Source: JBAXEO01 sp964541375
GTDB lineage: Bacteria > Actinomycetota > Coriobacteriia > Anaerosomatales > JAAXUF01
Direction: 5' to 3'
DNA: 12,770 nucleotides
NCBI GenBank assembly: GCA_964541375.1
Contig: CAZIPT010000070.1
Coordinates: forward strand, 1 to 12,770
Below the pieces are notes generated by a model. That model saw only the letters and a list, made by a program, of their open reading frames with translations. It was not told where the DNA came from and searched no databases. Numbering within the stretch: the stretch's first letter is position 1; each line of letters begins with the position of its first letter. Below, piece after piece: positions 1 to 7,303 of this stretch. The position numbers and the translations under genes were made by a program.

Positions 1-267
1 GTCGGCACCGACGCCGCGGGCTCCGAGCATAAGGAAATCGGCAGTCCTAATATCGCCTTTGCTGAACTGCCCAAAATTCATCCAATTGTCACCGCGCATC
101 ATCGCGTCTTGCAGCGAGTCTCTTGTATCTTTTGGATCTTTGGACACCAACGTCGAGGCATCGTTAAACGCTAATGTAGAAGCCTGAGTTTCAACCTTCA
201 CAGGTTCGGCGACTTCTTGAACTGGCTGACGTGGCTGCGGGGCGCGGGTCCCAGGCCCTCGGGCCGG
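1..267 (-). CDS. Unrecognised partial open frame on minus strand, probably foreign to the rest of the window
   Basis: On the minus strand the frame is free of stops from position 267 (just after an in-frame TGA at 270-268) to the left edge, about 89 codons. It reads like real protein from about 235 leftwards: a Pro/Gln/Val/Glu-rich stretch, then a hydrophilic segment containing RGDNWMNFGQFSKGD and ending LGARGVGAD at the edge. It uses codons such as ACA, TTA, AGA, GAT and AAA that are rare in the neighbouring genes, and its DNA is visibly less GC-rich. There is no ATG at its upstream end; a GTG at 201-199 is possible but has no Shine-Dalgarno, so the 5' end is probably cut by the junction described in the findings. 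I do not recognise the family and assign no function. It could also be chance. Confidence 0.35.
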
Positions 268-1011
268 TCAAACGGCTTGGTTCAGACCGGCAAGGGCCCG
301 GGGGGGGCCGCGGGGCTGCCGTACCTGGTCATCGTCTTCGACGAGCTCGCCGACCTCAGGATGGTCGCAGCCAAGGAGGTCGAGGACTCGGTCGTGCGCA
401 TCGCGCAGCTCGCTCGCGCGGCCGGAATCCACCTGGTCGTCGCGACACAGCGTCCGGAGGCCAACGTAGTCACCGGCATCATCAAGGCCAACATCACCAA
501 CCGGATCGCCTTCAACGTGGCGAGCTCCATCGACAGCCGCGTCATCCTCGACCAGCCGGGGGCCGAGAAGCTCGTCGGCCTGGGCGACATGCTGTTCTCA
601 ACACCTGCGTGGCCAAAGCCCAAGCGCATACAGGGCTGCTTCGTCGCCGAGGAGGAGTTGGAAGCCGTGGTCGCCCACCTCAAGAAGCAGGGCGAACCCG
701 ACTACCACGAAGAGATCCTGCACCTGAAGATCTCGTCGGTGGGTGGGGGCGTGGATGACGGCGGAGAGGACGATCCTCTCGTATGGGAGGCCGCCGACAT
801 CACCGTGACCAGCGGACTTGGCTCGACCTCCATGCTGCAGCGGCGCCTCAAGGTCGGCTACGCGCGGGCTGGACGTATCATGGACATGCTTGAGATGAAG
901 GGCATCGTCGGCCCTCCCGACGGCAGCAAGCCGCGCGAGGTTCTCGTGGACGTAGAAGACCTTGCGGCGATTCGGGCGTTCGAGCGCAGTGATGCGGAAG
1001 GTGGCGCGTAG
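217..1011 (+). CDS. ftsK: DNA translocase FtsK/SpoIIIE, 3' part only (Walker B through gamma domain)
   Basis: This is the C-terminal part of the hexameric ATPase that pumps DNA through the division septum and helps resolve chromosome dimers. FtsK-like sequence is clear from LPYLVIVFDELADL (Walker B, about residues 34-47), followed by the ARAAGIHLVVATQRP block, the ANITNRIAF block and GAEKLVGLGDMLF. After an acidic linker (about 180-190) comes the winged-helix gamma domain that reads chromosome polarity motifs (about 195-260, LQRRLKVGYARAGRIMDMLE). FtsK proteins are normally about 700-900 residues; here the membrane domain, the alpha domain and the Walker A part of the motor are missing. The frame is closed upstream by TAA at 172-174, and residues 1 to about 18 do not look like FtsK, so the TTG at 217 is not a believable native start. 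An 8-G run at 300-307 lies just before the conserved part. The stop is 4 bp before the next gene. Confidence 0.9.
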   Translation: MNWLTWLRGAGPRPSGRSNGLVQTGKGPGGAAGLPYLVIVFDELADLRMVAAKEVEDSVVRIAQLARAAGIHLVVATQRPEANVVTGIIKANITNRIAFNVASSIDSRVILDQPGAEKLVGLGDMLFSTPAWPKPKRIQGCFVAEEELEAVVAHLKKQGEPDYHEEILHLKISSVGGGVDDGGEDDPLVWEAADITVTSGLGSTSMLQRRLKVGYARAGRIMDMLEMKGIVGPPDGSKPREVLVDVEDLAAIRAFERSDAEGGA

Positions 1012-1015
1012 GCAC

Positions 1016-1735
1016 ATGGGACAACTGGGCGACACGCTCCGAGAGCGGCGCACGGCGCTTGGGATATCGATCGAACAGGCCGAGGAGTCGACACGGATTC
1101 GCGGCAAGCTGCTCACGGCTCTGGAGGCGGGGGACTATGCTCGCCTGCCCAACCCGGGGTACGTGCGTGGGTACGTCTCCAGCTACGCCAAGTACCTGGA
1201 GCTGGATCCGGTTCCGCTCTTGGCGATGTATCGGTCGGAGACCGGCTCAGGCAGATACCACGATATCAACCTGGTTGATGACGAAGCGGTTTCTCCTCGC
1301 GGTGAACAGCATGCGGTTCCCTGGAAGGCCGCGATGGTGGTGGTTGCGGTGATCGTCGTCGTCTCGGCGGTGGTATGGGTGGGGCTCAGGCTCGCCGCCA
1401 AGCCGACCACACTGACGCCCATTCCTGCAGGTACCGCTACGTCGACCCCGGGGGCGCAAGGCGCGGGTCCGGGCGCCCCGGCGGCTGCGCCGTCGCACGT
1501 GAAGGTCACCGTTGCCGCCAACTCCGCGTCCGCGGTTACCATCACACTTGACGGCAAGCCCTTCTACAAGGGATCGCTCACCGGCGGTCAGTCAAAGGAG
1601 TTCGACCTGACCGAGTCTGCGGTGCTCGTGATAGCCCGACCTTCGGCCGTCACCGTCGTGCAGGACGGAGCAAAGGTCTCGTTGCCGACCAAGGCCCCCG
1701 CAACCATCACTCTCAAGCCCGTGCCCCCTAAGTAG
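1016..1735 (+). CDS. rodZ: RodZ-like membrane-anchored helix-turn-helix protein (HTH_25 + DUF4115)
   Basis: A predicted bitopic membrane protein of 239 residues of the RodZ/YmfM type, which links the MreB cytoskeleton to the cell envelope in rod-shaped bacteria. Residues 1-75 form a Cro/C1-type HTH (LGDTLRERRTALGISIEQ, then the typical LEAGDYARLPNPGYVRGYV). A single hydrophobic segment lies at about 104-127 (AAMVVVAVIVVVSAVVWVG). An Ala/Pro/Gly/Thr-rich linker (about 130-160) leads to a beta-rich extracellular DUF4115-like domain (about 162-239; ITLDGKPFYKGSLTGG). I chose ATG 1016 because it follows the ftsK stop by 4 bp and begins where the family normally starts; an in-frame TTG at 962 and ATG at 992 would overlap ftsK. 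In B. subtilis ymfM also precedes pgsA-cinA-recA, which supports the call. A purely regulatory membrane HTH protein is the alternative. Confidence 0.85.
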   Translation: MGQLGDTLRERRTALGISIEQAEESTRIRGKLLTALEAGDYARLPNPGYVRGYVSSYAKYLELDPVPLLAMYRSETGSGRYHDINLVDDEAVSPRGEQHAVPWKAAMVVVAVIVVVSAVVWVGLRLAAKPTTLTPIPAGTATSTPGAQGAGPGAPAAAPSHVKVTVAANSASAVTITLDGKPFYKGSLTGGQSKEFDLTESAVLVIARPSAVTVVQDGAKVSLPTKAPATITLKPVPPK

Positions 1736-1757
1736 TCAAGAATCCGGGAGGAACAGC

Positions 1758-2255
1758 ATGGCGAAAGACAACAGCTTCGACGTCGTTTCGGAGGTCGACC
1801 TCCAAGAGGTCGACAATGCGTTTCAGCAGACTCAGAAGGAACTCGTGCAGCGATACGACCTCAAGGACTCGGGTGCGACGATCGAGTTCAGCAAGGCCGA
1901 CAAGGCGTTCACGCTCCACGCACCAAGCGACTTCGTCGCAGGTCAGGTCATCGACGTTCTCAATACCAAGCTCATCCGGAGGCAGATAGACCTGAAGTCG
2001 GTGTCGTGGGCACCGTCGCAGGCGGCCTCGGGCGGAACGGTTCGCATCGTGGGCACGCTCGTGATGGGGATAGAGGCCGACCTGGCCCGCAAGATCAACA
2101 AGGACATCAAAGACCAGAAGTTCAAGTGCAAAGTCCAGATCGAGGGCGATAAGCTGCGAGTCTCGGCTCCCGTTCGCGACGTGTTGCAGGCTGTGATCGC
2201 GTTTCTCAAGGACCAGGACTACGGCATCCCACTCCAGTTCACCAACTACCGGTAG
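1758..2255 (+). CDS. yajQ: YajQ family nucleotide-binding protein (DUF520)
   Basis: Full-length (165 residues) member of the YajQ/DUF520 family. These are small cytoplasmic proteins with two ferredoxin-like domains that bind nucleotides or RNA; a Xanthomonas member binds cyclic di-GMP. The family N-terminus is plain (SFDVVSEVDLQEVDNAFQQ), followed by ELVQRYDLKDSGATIEF, the TKLIRRQIDLKS block in the middle, and the C-terminal FKCKVQIEGDKLRVSAPVRD and LQAVIAFLKDQDYGIPLQF blocks. A good Shine-Dalgarno (GGGAGGA, 1746-1752) precedes ATG 1758. It is co-directional with rodZ (22 bp) and rimO (6 bp), so it is probably cotranscribed. Nothing in the sequence says which ligand it binds here. Confidence 0.93.
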   Translation: MAKDNSFDVVSEVDLQEVDNAFQQTQKELVQRYDLKDSGATIEFSKADKAFTLHAPSDFVAGQVIDVLNTKLIRRQIDLKSVSWAPSQAASGGTVRIVGTLVMGIEADLARKINKDIKDQKFKCKVQIEGDKLRVSAPVRDVLQAVIAFLKDQDYGIPLQFTNYR

Positions 2256-2261
2256 CGCAGC

Positions 2262-3557
2262 GTGCCCACGCCTCCCACCGTCGCGTTCGTCACTCTCGGC
2301 TGTCCCAAGAACGAGGTCGATACCGACCGCATGCGAGCCAAAGTCGCCGGATCGGCATTTGGGCTCGTCGCAGACACCGCGGTGGCCGACGTCGTGGTGG
2401 TCAACACCTGCTCGTTCATCGCCGAGGCGACCGAGGAATCGATCACGACGATACTCGACCTGGTTGGAGAGTCGAGTGGGAGCGCCGGGCGAAAGCTCGT
2501 CGTGACAGGTTGCATGCCCGCGAGATATGGCGAGGAGCTGTCGACCCTGCTCCCTGAGGTCAGCGCCTTCGTACCCGTCGCCGAGGAGGATGCCCTTCTC
2601 GGCGTCCTGGAGCGGCTCACCGGCGTGGCGCCTCAGTTGCGGGCAAGCGCTCCGACCCGGACGGTCAGTGGCGCGACCGCGTACCTGCAGATTGCCGACG
2701 GTTGCCATCGGACCTGCTCCTACTGCACGATTCCTGCGATTCGCGGACCCTACGTGAGCCGGACGCCGGACGCCATACTCGCCGAGACCCGCGAACTCGT
2801 CGCTCTCGGCGCGAAGGAGATCATCCTGATCGGGCAGGACATCACCGCCTACGGGCGAGACCTCGAGGGGACCGAGCAGCTTGCCGACGTAGTGCGCATG
2901 GTCGCGGGGGTCCCCGGAGTCGCTTGGCTCCGCTTGATGTACGTTCAGCCGGACGGCATCACCGATGACCTTCTTGACGCCATGCGCGAAAGCCCCAACG
3001 TGGTCCGATACCTCGACATGCCGCTGCAGCACGCCTCTGCCTCAGTCTTGCGCAGCATGCGCAGAACCGGCAGCTCTGCAGGCTTCCTCGACCTCCTCGG
3101 ACGCGTCAGGAGGGCACTGCCGGACGTCGTCTTGCGCACGACGCTCATCGCCGGGTATCCCGGGGAGACAGCGGCCGACTTCCAAGTGCTCCTCGACTTC
3201 ATCCGGCGCGCCGCGTTCGACTACGTGGGCGTGTTCGCATACTCGCCCGAAGATGGCACGGTCGCCGCTGAGCTGCCCGACCAGGTGCCGGCACGCACTC
3301 GACGCGCGCGAACGCAGCGCGTCAGAGACGCGGCCGACGCGATCAGCGTCGAGCGCGCGGCAGCGCATGTCGGAGACGTCGTCGAGGTGCTCGTTCAGGG
3401 CGTAGATGAGGACGAGGGCGTCACTGTCGGCCGGTGGCGCGGCCAGGCGCCCGAGATCGACGGGTACGTTCTCCTCGAGGGCGGAGCGCCCGGAGAGATC
3501 GTCTCGGCTCGCATCGTTGACTCGATCGGCTATGACCTGGAAGGCGAGGTCCTATGA
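2262..3557 (+). CDS. rimO: Ribosomal protein S12 methylthiotransferase RimO
   Basis: Radical-SAM methylthiotransferase of 431 residues; RimO adds a methylthio group to the conserved aspartate of ribosomal protein S12. All three parts are present. The N-terminal UPF0004 domain has cluster cysteines C14 (TLGCPKNEVDTD), C50 (VNTCSF) and C84 (TGCMPARY). The radical-SAM core has C148-x3-C152-x2-C155 (DGCHRTCSYCTIPAIRG). The C-terminal TRAM domain covers about the last 65 residues (VEVLVQGVDEDEGVTVGR onwards). LGCPKNEVD and VNTCSFI favour RimO over MiaB, and a separate miaB lies at the right end of the window. The start is GTG 2262, 6 bp after yajQ, with no strong Shine-Dalgarno, consistent with translational coupling. 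The stop overlaps the pgsA start (ATGA). Confidence 0.95.
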   Translation: MPTPPTVAFVTLGCPKNEVDTDRMRAKVAGSAFGLVADTAVADVVVVNTCSFIAEATEESITTILDLVGESSGSAGRKLVVTGCMPARYGEELSTLLPEVSAFVPVAEEDALLGVLERLTGVAPQLRASAPTRTVSGATAYLQIADGCHRTCSYCTIPAIRGPYVSRTPDAILAETRELVALGAKEIILIGQDITAYGRDLEGTEQLADVVRMVAGVPGVAWLRLMYVQPDGITDDLLDAMRESPNVVRYLDMPLQHASASVLRSMRRTGSSAGFLDLLGRVRRALPDVVLRTTLIAGYPGETAADFQVLLDFIRRAAFDYVGVFAYSPEDGTVAAELPDQVPARTRRARTQRVRDAADAISVERAAAHVGDVVEVLVQGVDEDEGVTVGRWRGQAPEIDGYVLLEGGAPGEIVSARIVDSIGYDLEGEVL

Positions 3558-4267
3558 GCGCGCGACGTGAGAACGCCTCGGGCGTCAACCTCAATCCGGC
3601 CAACACCGTGACACTCGCGCGGATGATCCTGATCCCGGTGTTTCTGCTCGTACTGCTTGCCGACTGGCCGCGATGGTTCCAAGCGCCGACGCTCTTCTAC
3701 CAGTTGCGGCCTTGGATCGCCGCCGCTGTCTTCGGTGTCCTCGCAGCTACCGATGGCGTCGACGGATACCTTGCACGATCGCGCAACGAAGTCACGACTT
3801 TCGGCAAGTTCCTCGACCCGCTGGCCGACAAGCTCCTCGTGACAGCAGCGTTGCTGGCGCTAATCGAGATGAACGTGCTTCCCGCATGGATCGCCTTCGT
3901 GATCATCTCGCGTGAGTTCATCGTCTCCGGGCTTCGAATGGTCGCCTCGGCGGAGGGTAGCGTCATCGCGGCCTCACGGTATGGCAAGCTCAAGACGGTG
4001 CTTCAGATCGCCGCGATCCTGCTCTTCATCGTCAAGGACAGCGCTCTGATCGTCAGCCTGGGTCCCGATATCGCCCTCTGGACTCAGATCGTTGCCTGGG
4101 CAGTGATGGGCGCCGCGGTGGTCATGACGATCGTCTCGATGGTCGACTACTTCGTTCATGCCAAGGACGTCCTCATCGGCCCCTGGACTGGTTCGCCTGC
4201 GTTGGCCGAGAGTACCGCCCATCTGCGTGACGAGCGCGAGCAGGACATGGACGACCTCACAGACTAG
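3554..4267 (+). CDS. pgsA: CDP-diacylglycerol-glycerol-3-phosphate 3-phosphatidyltransferase
   Basis: Integral membrane enzyme that makes phosphatidylglycerol phosphate from CDP-diacylglycerol and glycerol 3-phosphate, the committed step to phosphatidylglycerol. The CDP-alcohol phosphatidyltransferase signature is complete: D67-x2-D70-G71-x2-A74-R75-x8-G84-x3-D88-x3-D92. NPANTVTLARMILIPVF at the N-terminus is typical of PgsA, and several hydrophobic segments follow (about 25-36, 54-66, 95-120, 147-160, 165-195). At 237 residues it is longer than the usual ~180-200; the excess is a soluble acidic C-terminal tail (about 203-237) ending in an Asp/Glu-rich run. ATG 3554 overlaps the rimO stop by 4 bp, with GGAAGGCGAGG upstream, so translation is likely coupled. 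pgsA-cinA-recA is a long-known gene order in Gram-positive bacteria. Confidence 0.93.
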   Translation: MSARRENASGVNLNPANTVTLARMILIPVFLLVLLADWPRWFQAPTLFYQLRPWIAAAVFGVLAATDGVDGYLARSRNEVTTFGKFLDPLADKLLVTAALLALIEMNVLPAWIAFVIISREFIVSGLRMVASAEGSVIAASRYGKLKTVLQIAAILLFIVKDSALIVSLGPDIALWTQIVAWAVMGAAVVMTIVSMVDYFVHAKDVLIGPWTGSPALAESTAHLRDEREQDMDDLTD

Positions 4268-4275
4268 GAGCACCC

Positions 4276-5505
4276 GTGATTCCGTCTGGCTCCGCTGCGA
4301 TCATCACCGTGGGTTCGGAGCTCACCGAAGGGCTGCGGGTCGACACCAATACCGCCGAGGTCGCCAGGGACCTCCAGCGGCACGGATTCCGCGTCCACGA
4401 AGCGCTGAGCATCGGCGACGATCCTGAACTGCTCGCTGCCGCGATCGAGCGGCTGGTCGCCCACCATGCACTGGTCGTCGTGACGGGCGGTCTAGGACCC
4501 ACACACGACGACGTGACCCGTGAGGCCGCGTCAGCTGCGCTCGGTCTCGCGCTGCGCCCCCAGGCGGCTCTCACGACGTTCCTGCAGCCGTTCCTTGCTC
4601 GTCACTCCGATCCGGACGCGGCGGCGCAGGTACTCACGCAGGCGCTCGTGCTCGACGGCGCAGAGGTTCTCCCGCCGGTGACCGGAACGGCTGCCGGTCA
4701 GGTTGTTCCGACGCCTGGGGGAGTCCTCGTACTCCTGCCGGGCCCCCCTCGAGAGATGCGCCCGATGCTGGCTTCGTGGCTTGACAGGTCTTCGCCGTCC
4801 CGCGCCGCAGCAGCGGATCTTGGAGTCACCGGATGGCCCGAGTCCGACGTGCAGCTCGCCGCGCAGCGCGCGTTGGCCGGCTTCGATGGCGTCGCGCTCA
4901 CCGTCCTGGCCCGTCCGGGCGACGTTCGAGTGCTTCTACTCGACCACGGCGCAGGAGAAGAGGGTCTGGCTCGGGCGGCCGATGCTGTCCGGAGCGAGAT
5001 CGGTGATGCGTGCTACTCCTCGTCGGGCCGGACGCTCGCCGAGGCGGTCGTCGATGCCGCCCGCACTGCCGGCATCAAGATCGCCACCGCTGAGTCGTGT
5101 ACCGGCGGGATGGTTTCCTCGGCGATCACCGACGTGCCGGGCGCCTCATCGGTGCTGCTCGGCGGGGTGGTCGCCTACGCCAACCAGGCCAAGATCGATC
5201 TACTTGACGTGCCTGGCGGGCTGCTCGCGCAGTTCGGTGCGGTGAGCGAGGAGACAGCGCGGGCGATGGCCGAGGGTGCTAGGGCGCGCTTCGGAGCCGA
5301 CATCGCTGTCTCCACGACCGGCGTGGCGGGACCCGATGGAGGAACTGCCGAGAAGCCCGTCGGCCTCGTCTGGTTCGGGCTCGCGACCGCCCGGACAACC
5401 TTCGCGACGCGCCGCGACATGCAAGGCGCCGACCGCAGCGCGATTCGCGCGCGGTCCACGGCCATCGCGCTGGATCTTGTCCGCCGAGAGACCCTCGGTC
5501 TGTGA
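4276..5505 (+). CDS. cinA: CinA family protein (COG1058 N-terminal domain + PncC-type nicotinamide-nucleotide amidase)
   Basis: Two-domain protein of 409 residues. The N-terminal half is the molybdopterin-binding-like COG1058 domain (VGSELTEG at 12-19 and VTGGLGPTHDDVT at 69-81). The C-terminal half, from about residue 250, is the CinA/PncC domain, with AESCTGG at about 272-278, VLLGGVVAYAN, the GAVSEETARAMAEGAR block and STTGVAGPDGG. Family members deamidate nicotinamide mononucleotide to nicotinic acid mononucleotide in pyridine nucleotide salvage; the N-terminal domain has been linked to ADP-ribose pyrophosphatase activity. In several Gram-positive bacteria cinA is cotranscribed with recA and associated with competence; here thpR and a promoter separate them. 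GTG 4276 has TAGGAG (4265-4270) just upstream and lies 8 bp after pgsA. Confidence 0.94.
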   Translation: MIPSGSAAIITVGSELTEGLRVDTNTAEVARDLQRHGFRVHEALSIGDDPELLAAAIERLVAHHALVVVTGGLGPTHDDVTREAASAALGLALRPQAALTTFLQPFLARHSDPDAAAQVLTQALVLDGAEVLPPVTGTAAGQVVPTPGGVLVLLPGPPREMRPMLASWLDRSSPSRAAAADLGVTGWPESDVQLAAQRALAGFDGVALTVLARPGDVRVLLLDHGAGEEGLARAADAVRSEIGDACYSSSGRTLAEAVVDAARTAGIKIATAESCTGGMVSSAITDVPGASSVLLGGVVAYANQAKIDLLDVPGGLLAQFGAVSEETARAMAEGARARFGADIAVSTTGVAGPDGGTAEKPVGLVWFGLATARTTFATRRDMQGADRSAIRARSTAIALDLVRRETLGL

Positions 5506-5511
5506 ACCGCG

Positions 5512-6099
5512 ATGCGGTGCTTCCTCGCAATCGAGCTGTCTGACGAGGTCGCCGGGGGCCTTCTTCAAGTCGCCCACTCCCTGCGCGCGCTGGACGGGGC
5601 CTGGGCGGGGGAGAAGTGGGTGTCCCGGGATGCGATGCATCTGACACTCAAGTTCATGGGCGGGATCGATGAGGGCCGTGCGGAAAGACTGCAGTCGGAC
5701 CTGCGCCTCCGCCTTGCCGAGCTCAAGCCGTTTCCGCTTGGATTCGGAGAGCTTCGAGCCGTCCCACGGCTCAGCCGTGCCTCGCTCATCTGGATGGATG
5801 GAGACGACCCGACGGGAGGCTGCGGGATCCTGGCGGGCGCAGCCGAGGCCGCTGCTCTTCGCATCGGGGTCGAAGCGGAACCACGTCCCTTTGAGCCGCA
5901 TGTCACTCTGGTCAGGGCGCGACGTCCTCGCCCCGTCGCGCAGGAGGTACTTCTGCGCGCCCAGGATGGGGGCGGGGTGGCTTCGCTCCCAACCATGTCA
6001 GTCCTCTCGGCTACGCTCTTTTCAAGCGTATTGACGCCCACGGCGCCCCGGCACACGCGTCTTGCAGAGTTCGCGTTGGGTTCCGGGCAGGTGCAGTAG
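5512..6099 (+). CDS. thpR: RNA 2',3'-cyclic phosphodiesterase (2H family, LigT/ThpR)
   Basis: 2H phosphoesterase of 195 residues that opens 2',3'-cyclic phosphate RNA ends to 2'-phosphate (family knowledge). Both catalytic His-x-Thr motifs are present: H43-L-T45 in MHLTLKFMG and H130-V-T132 in PHVTLVRARR. The N-terminus RCFLAIELSDEV is characteristic, as is the GEKWVSRDAMHLTLKF stretch. Length is normal to slightly long. ATG 5512 is 6 bp after the cinA stop with no obvious Shine-Dalgarno, so coupled translation is likely. It is the last gene of the ftsK-to-thpR run; I see no hairpin terminator after it, so some transcription may continue into recA. Confidence 0.92.
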   Translation: MRCFLAIELSDEVAGGLLQVAHSLRALDGAWAGEKWVSRDAMHLTLKFMGGIDEGRAERLQSDLRLRLAELKPFPLGFGELRAVPRLSRASLIWMDGDDPTGGCGILAGAAEAAALRIGVEAEPRPFEPHVTLVRARRPRPVAQEVLLRAQDGGGVASLPTMSVLSATLFSSVLTPTAPRHTRLAEFALGSGQVQ

Positions 6100-6131
6100 C
6101 GAGAGAAGGACCCGAGGCCGCTGAAGTATCG

Positions 6132-6160
6132 TTGACACCGAACAGGTGTTCGTGTAGCGT
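6132..6160 (+). promoter_or_regulatory. recA promoter
   Basis: A perfect TTGACA -35 (6132-6137) is followed, after 17 bp, by TAGCGT (6155-6160), a weak -10 matching TATAAT at three of six bases. The ATG of recA is at 6211, leaving a 5' leader of about 45 nt. The SOS box sits in the spacer, which supports this as the regulated promoter. Confidence 0.65.
6139..6152. promoter_or_regulatory. LexA-binding SOS box (Cheo box) upstream of recA
   Basis: CGAACAGGTGTTCG matches the Gram-positive SOS box consensus CGAACRNRYGTTYG at every position; the outer CGAAC/GTTCG half-sites are perfectly symmetric. It lies exactly between the -35 and -10 of the recA promoter, where LexA binding would block RNA polymerase. 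The lexA gene itself is not in this window. Confidence 0.9.
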
Positions 6161-6210
6161 CGGTGGTGCCCCGAAGGGTCTTCCGTCATCCGGATAGGAG
6201 CGAGTGAGGC

Positions 6211-7287
6211 ATGGACCGAGAGAAGGAAAAGATCCTCGACGTTACCAAGGAGCAGATCGAGAAGAAGTTCGGCAAGGGTTCGCTCATGAAGCTCGGCGCC
6301 AGTGCGGCGACCGACCAGGTGTCTGCAATACCGACCGGATCGCTCGCCCTCGACGCTGCGTTGGGAATCGGCGGCGTACCCCGCGGTCGAATCGTCGAGA
6401 TCTACGGCCCTGAGTCCTCAGGCAAGACGACCTTGGCGCTGCAGATCGTCGCAGAGGCACAGGCGGGCGGCGGGATTGCCGCGTTCATCGACGCCGAACA
6501 CGCCCTCGACCCAAGCTACGCCTCGCGTCTGGGAGTCGATATCGACGAGATTCTCATCTCGCAGCCTGACACCGGTGAGCAGGCGCTTGAGATCTGCGAC
6601 ATGCTCGTCCGCAGCGGCGCCATCGATGTCGTTGTCATCGACTCAGTCGCCGCGCTTGTTCCTCGAGCTGAGCTCGAGGGAGAGATGGGCGACACGACAG
6701 TCGGCCTTCAGGCGAGGCTCATGAGCCAGGCGCTGCGCAAGCTCGCCGGATCCCTGAGCCGCTCTGACACCACGTGCATCTTCATCAACCAGTTGCGCGA
6801 GAAGATCGGAGTCATGTTCGGGAGCCCCGAGACCACAAGTGGTGGCCGGGCCCTCAAGTTCTACTCGACGGTTCGGATTGACGTCCGGAGGATCGACTCC
6901 ATAAAGCAGGGTACCGAGATCGTGGGTAACCGAGTCCGCGCGAAGGTCGTCAAGAACAAGGTTGCCGCTCCATTCCGTCTTGCCGAGTTCGATCTCATGT
7001 ACGGCACCGGTATCTCCAAGGAGGGGTCGATTCTCGACCTTGGAGTCGAGGAGGCCATCGTGGCCAAGTCGGGTGCTTGGTACACCTACGGAACAGAGCG
7101 GCTCGGCCAGGGTCGCGAAGCGGCGAAAGACTTCCTTCGCGAGAATCCGGCACTGCGCAATGAGATCGAGACCAAGGTGCGGACTGAGCTGGGCTTGCCG
7201 GTCACCGGATCGACCGCCGCTCCCGCAGACATCGCGGTAGATGCCGGTGTCAAGGAGCCCAAGACAGCCGACGCCGTCGTCCAGTAG
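6211..7287 (+). CDS. recA: Recombinase RecA
   Basis: Full-length RecA (358 residues). It forms filaments on single-stranded DNA, catalyses strand exchange and, as the SOS co-protease, triggers LexA self-cleavage. Walker A is GPESSGKTT at 66-74 and Walker B ends at D144 (VVVIDS), the same numbering as the E. coli protein. The loop regions (GDTTVGLQARLMSQALRK; IFINQLREKIGVMFG; PETTSGGRALKFYSTVRID) are intact, and there is no intein. The C-terminus after about 335 is a variable Ala/Asp/Val tail. ATG 6211 has purine-rich TAGGAG (6195-6200) and GTGAGG (6204-6209) upstream. Expression should rise after DNA damage, judging from the SOS box 59 bp before the start. recX follows. Confidence 0.98.
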   Translation: MDREKEKILDVTKEQIEKKFGKGSLMKLGASAATDQVSAIPTGSLALDAALGIGGVPRGRIVEIYGPESSGKTTLALQIVAEAQAGGGIAAFIDAEHALDPSYASRLGVDIDEILISQPDTGEQALEICDMLVRSGAIDVVVIDSVAALVPRAELEGEMGDTTVGLQARLMSQALRKLAGSLSRSDTTCIFINQLREKIGVMFGSPETTSGGRALKFYSTVRIDVRRIDSIKQGTEIVGNRVRAKVVKNKVAAPFRLAEFDLMYGTGISKEGSILDLGVEEAIVAKSGAWYTYGTERLGQGREAAKDFLRENPALRNEIETKVRTELGLPVTGSTAAPADIAVDAGVKEPKTADAVVQ

Positions 7288-7303
7288 CCCTGGATCGCAA
7301 GCC

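Noticed and set aside
962..1015. Earlier starts for the RodZ-like gene (TTG 962, ATG 992)
   Set aside because: They lie inside ftsK, add a basic stretch not seen in the family and lack a good Shine-Dalgarno; ATG 1016 fits both family start and spacing.
1728..3032. 434-codon open frame on the minus strand
   Set aside because: It is antisense to yajQ and rimO, both clearly conserved on the + strand; long antisense frames are expected in GC-rich coding DNA, and the peptide is Arg/Gly/His/Asp-rich with no recognisable motif.
7241..7303. Earlier ATG for recX inside the end of recA
   Set aside because: It adds about 21 low-complexity Pro/Ser residues in the overlap; RecX-like sequence starts after GTG 7304.
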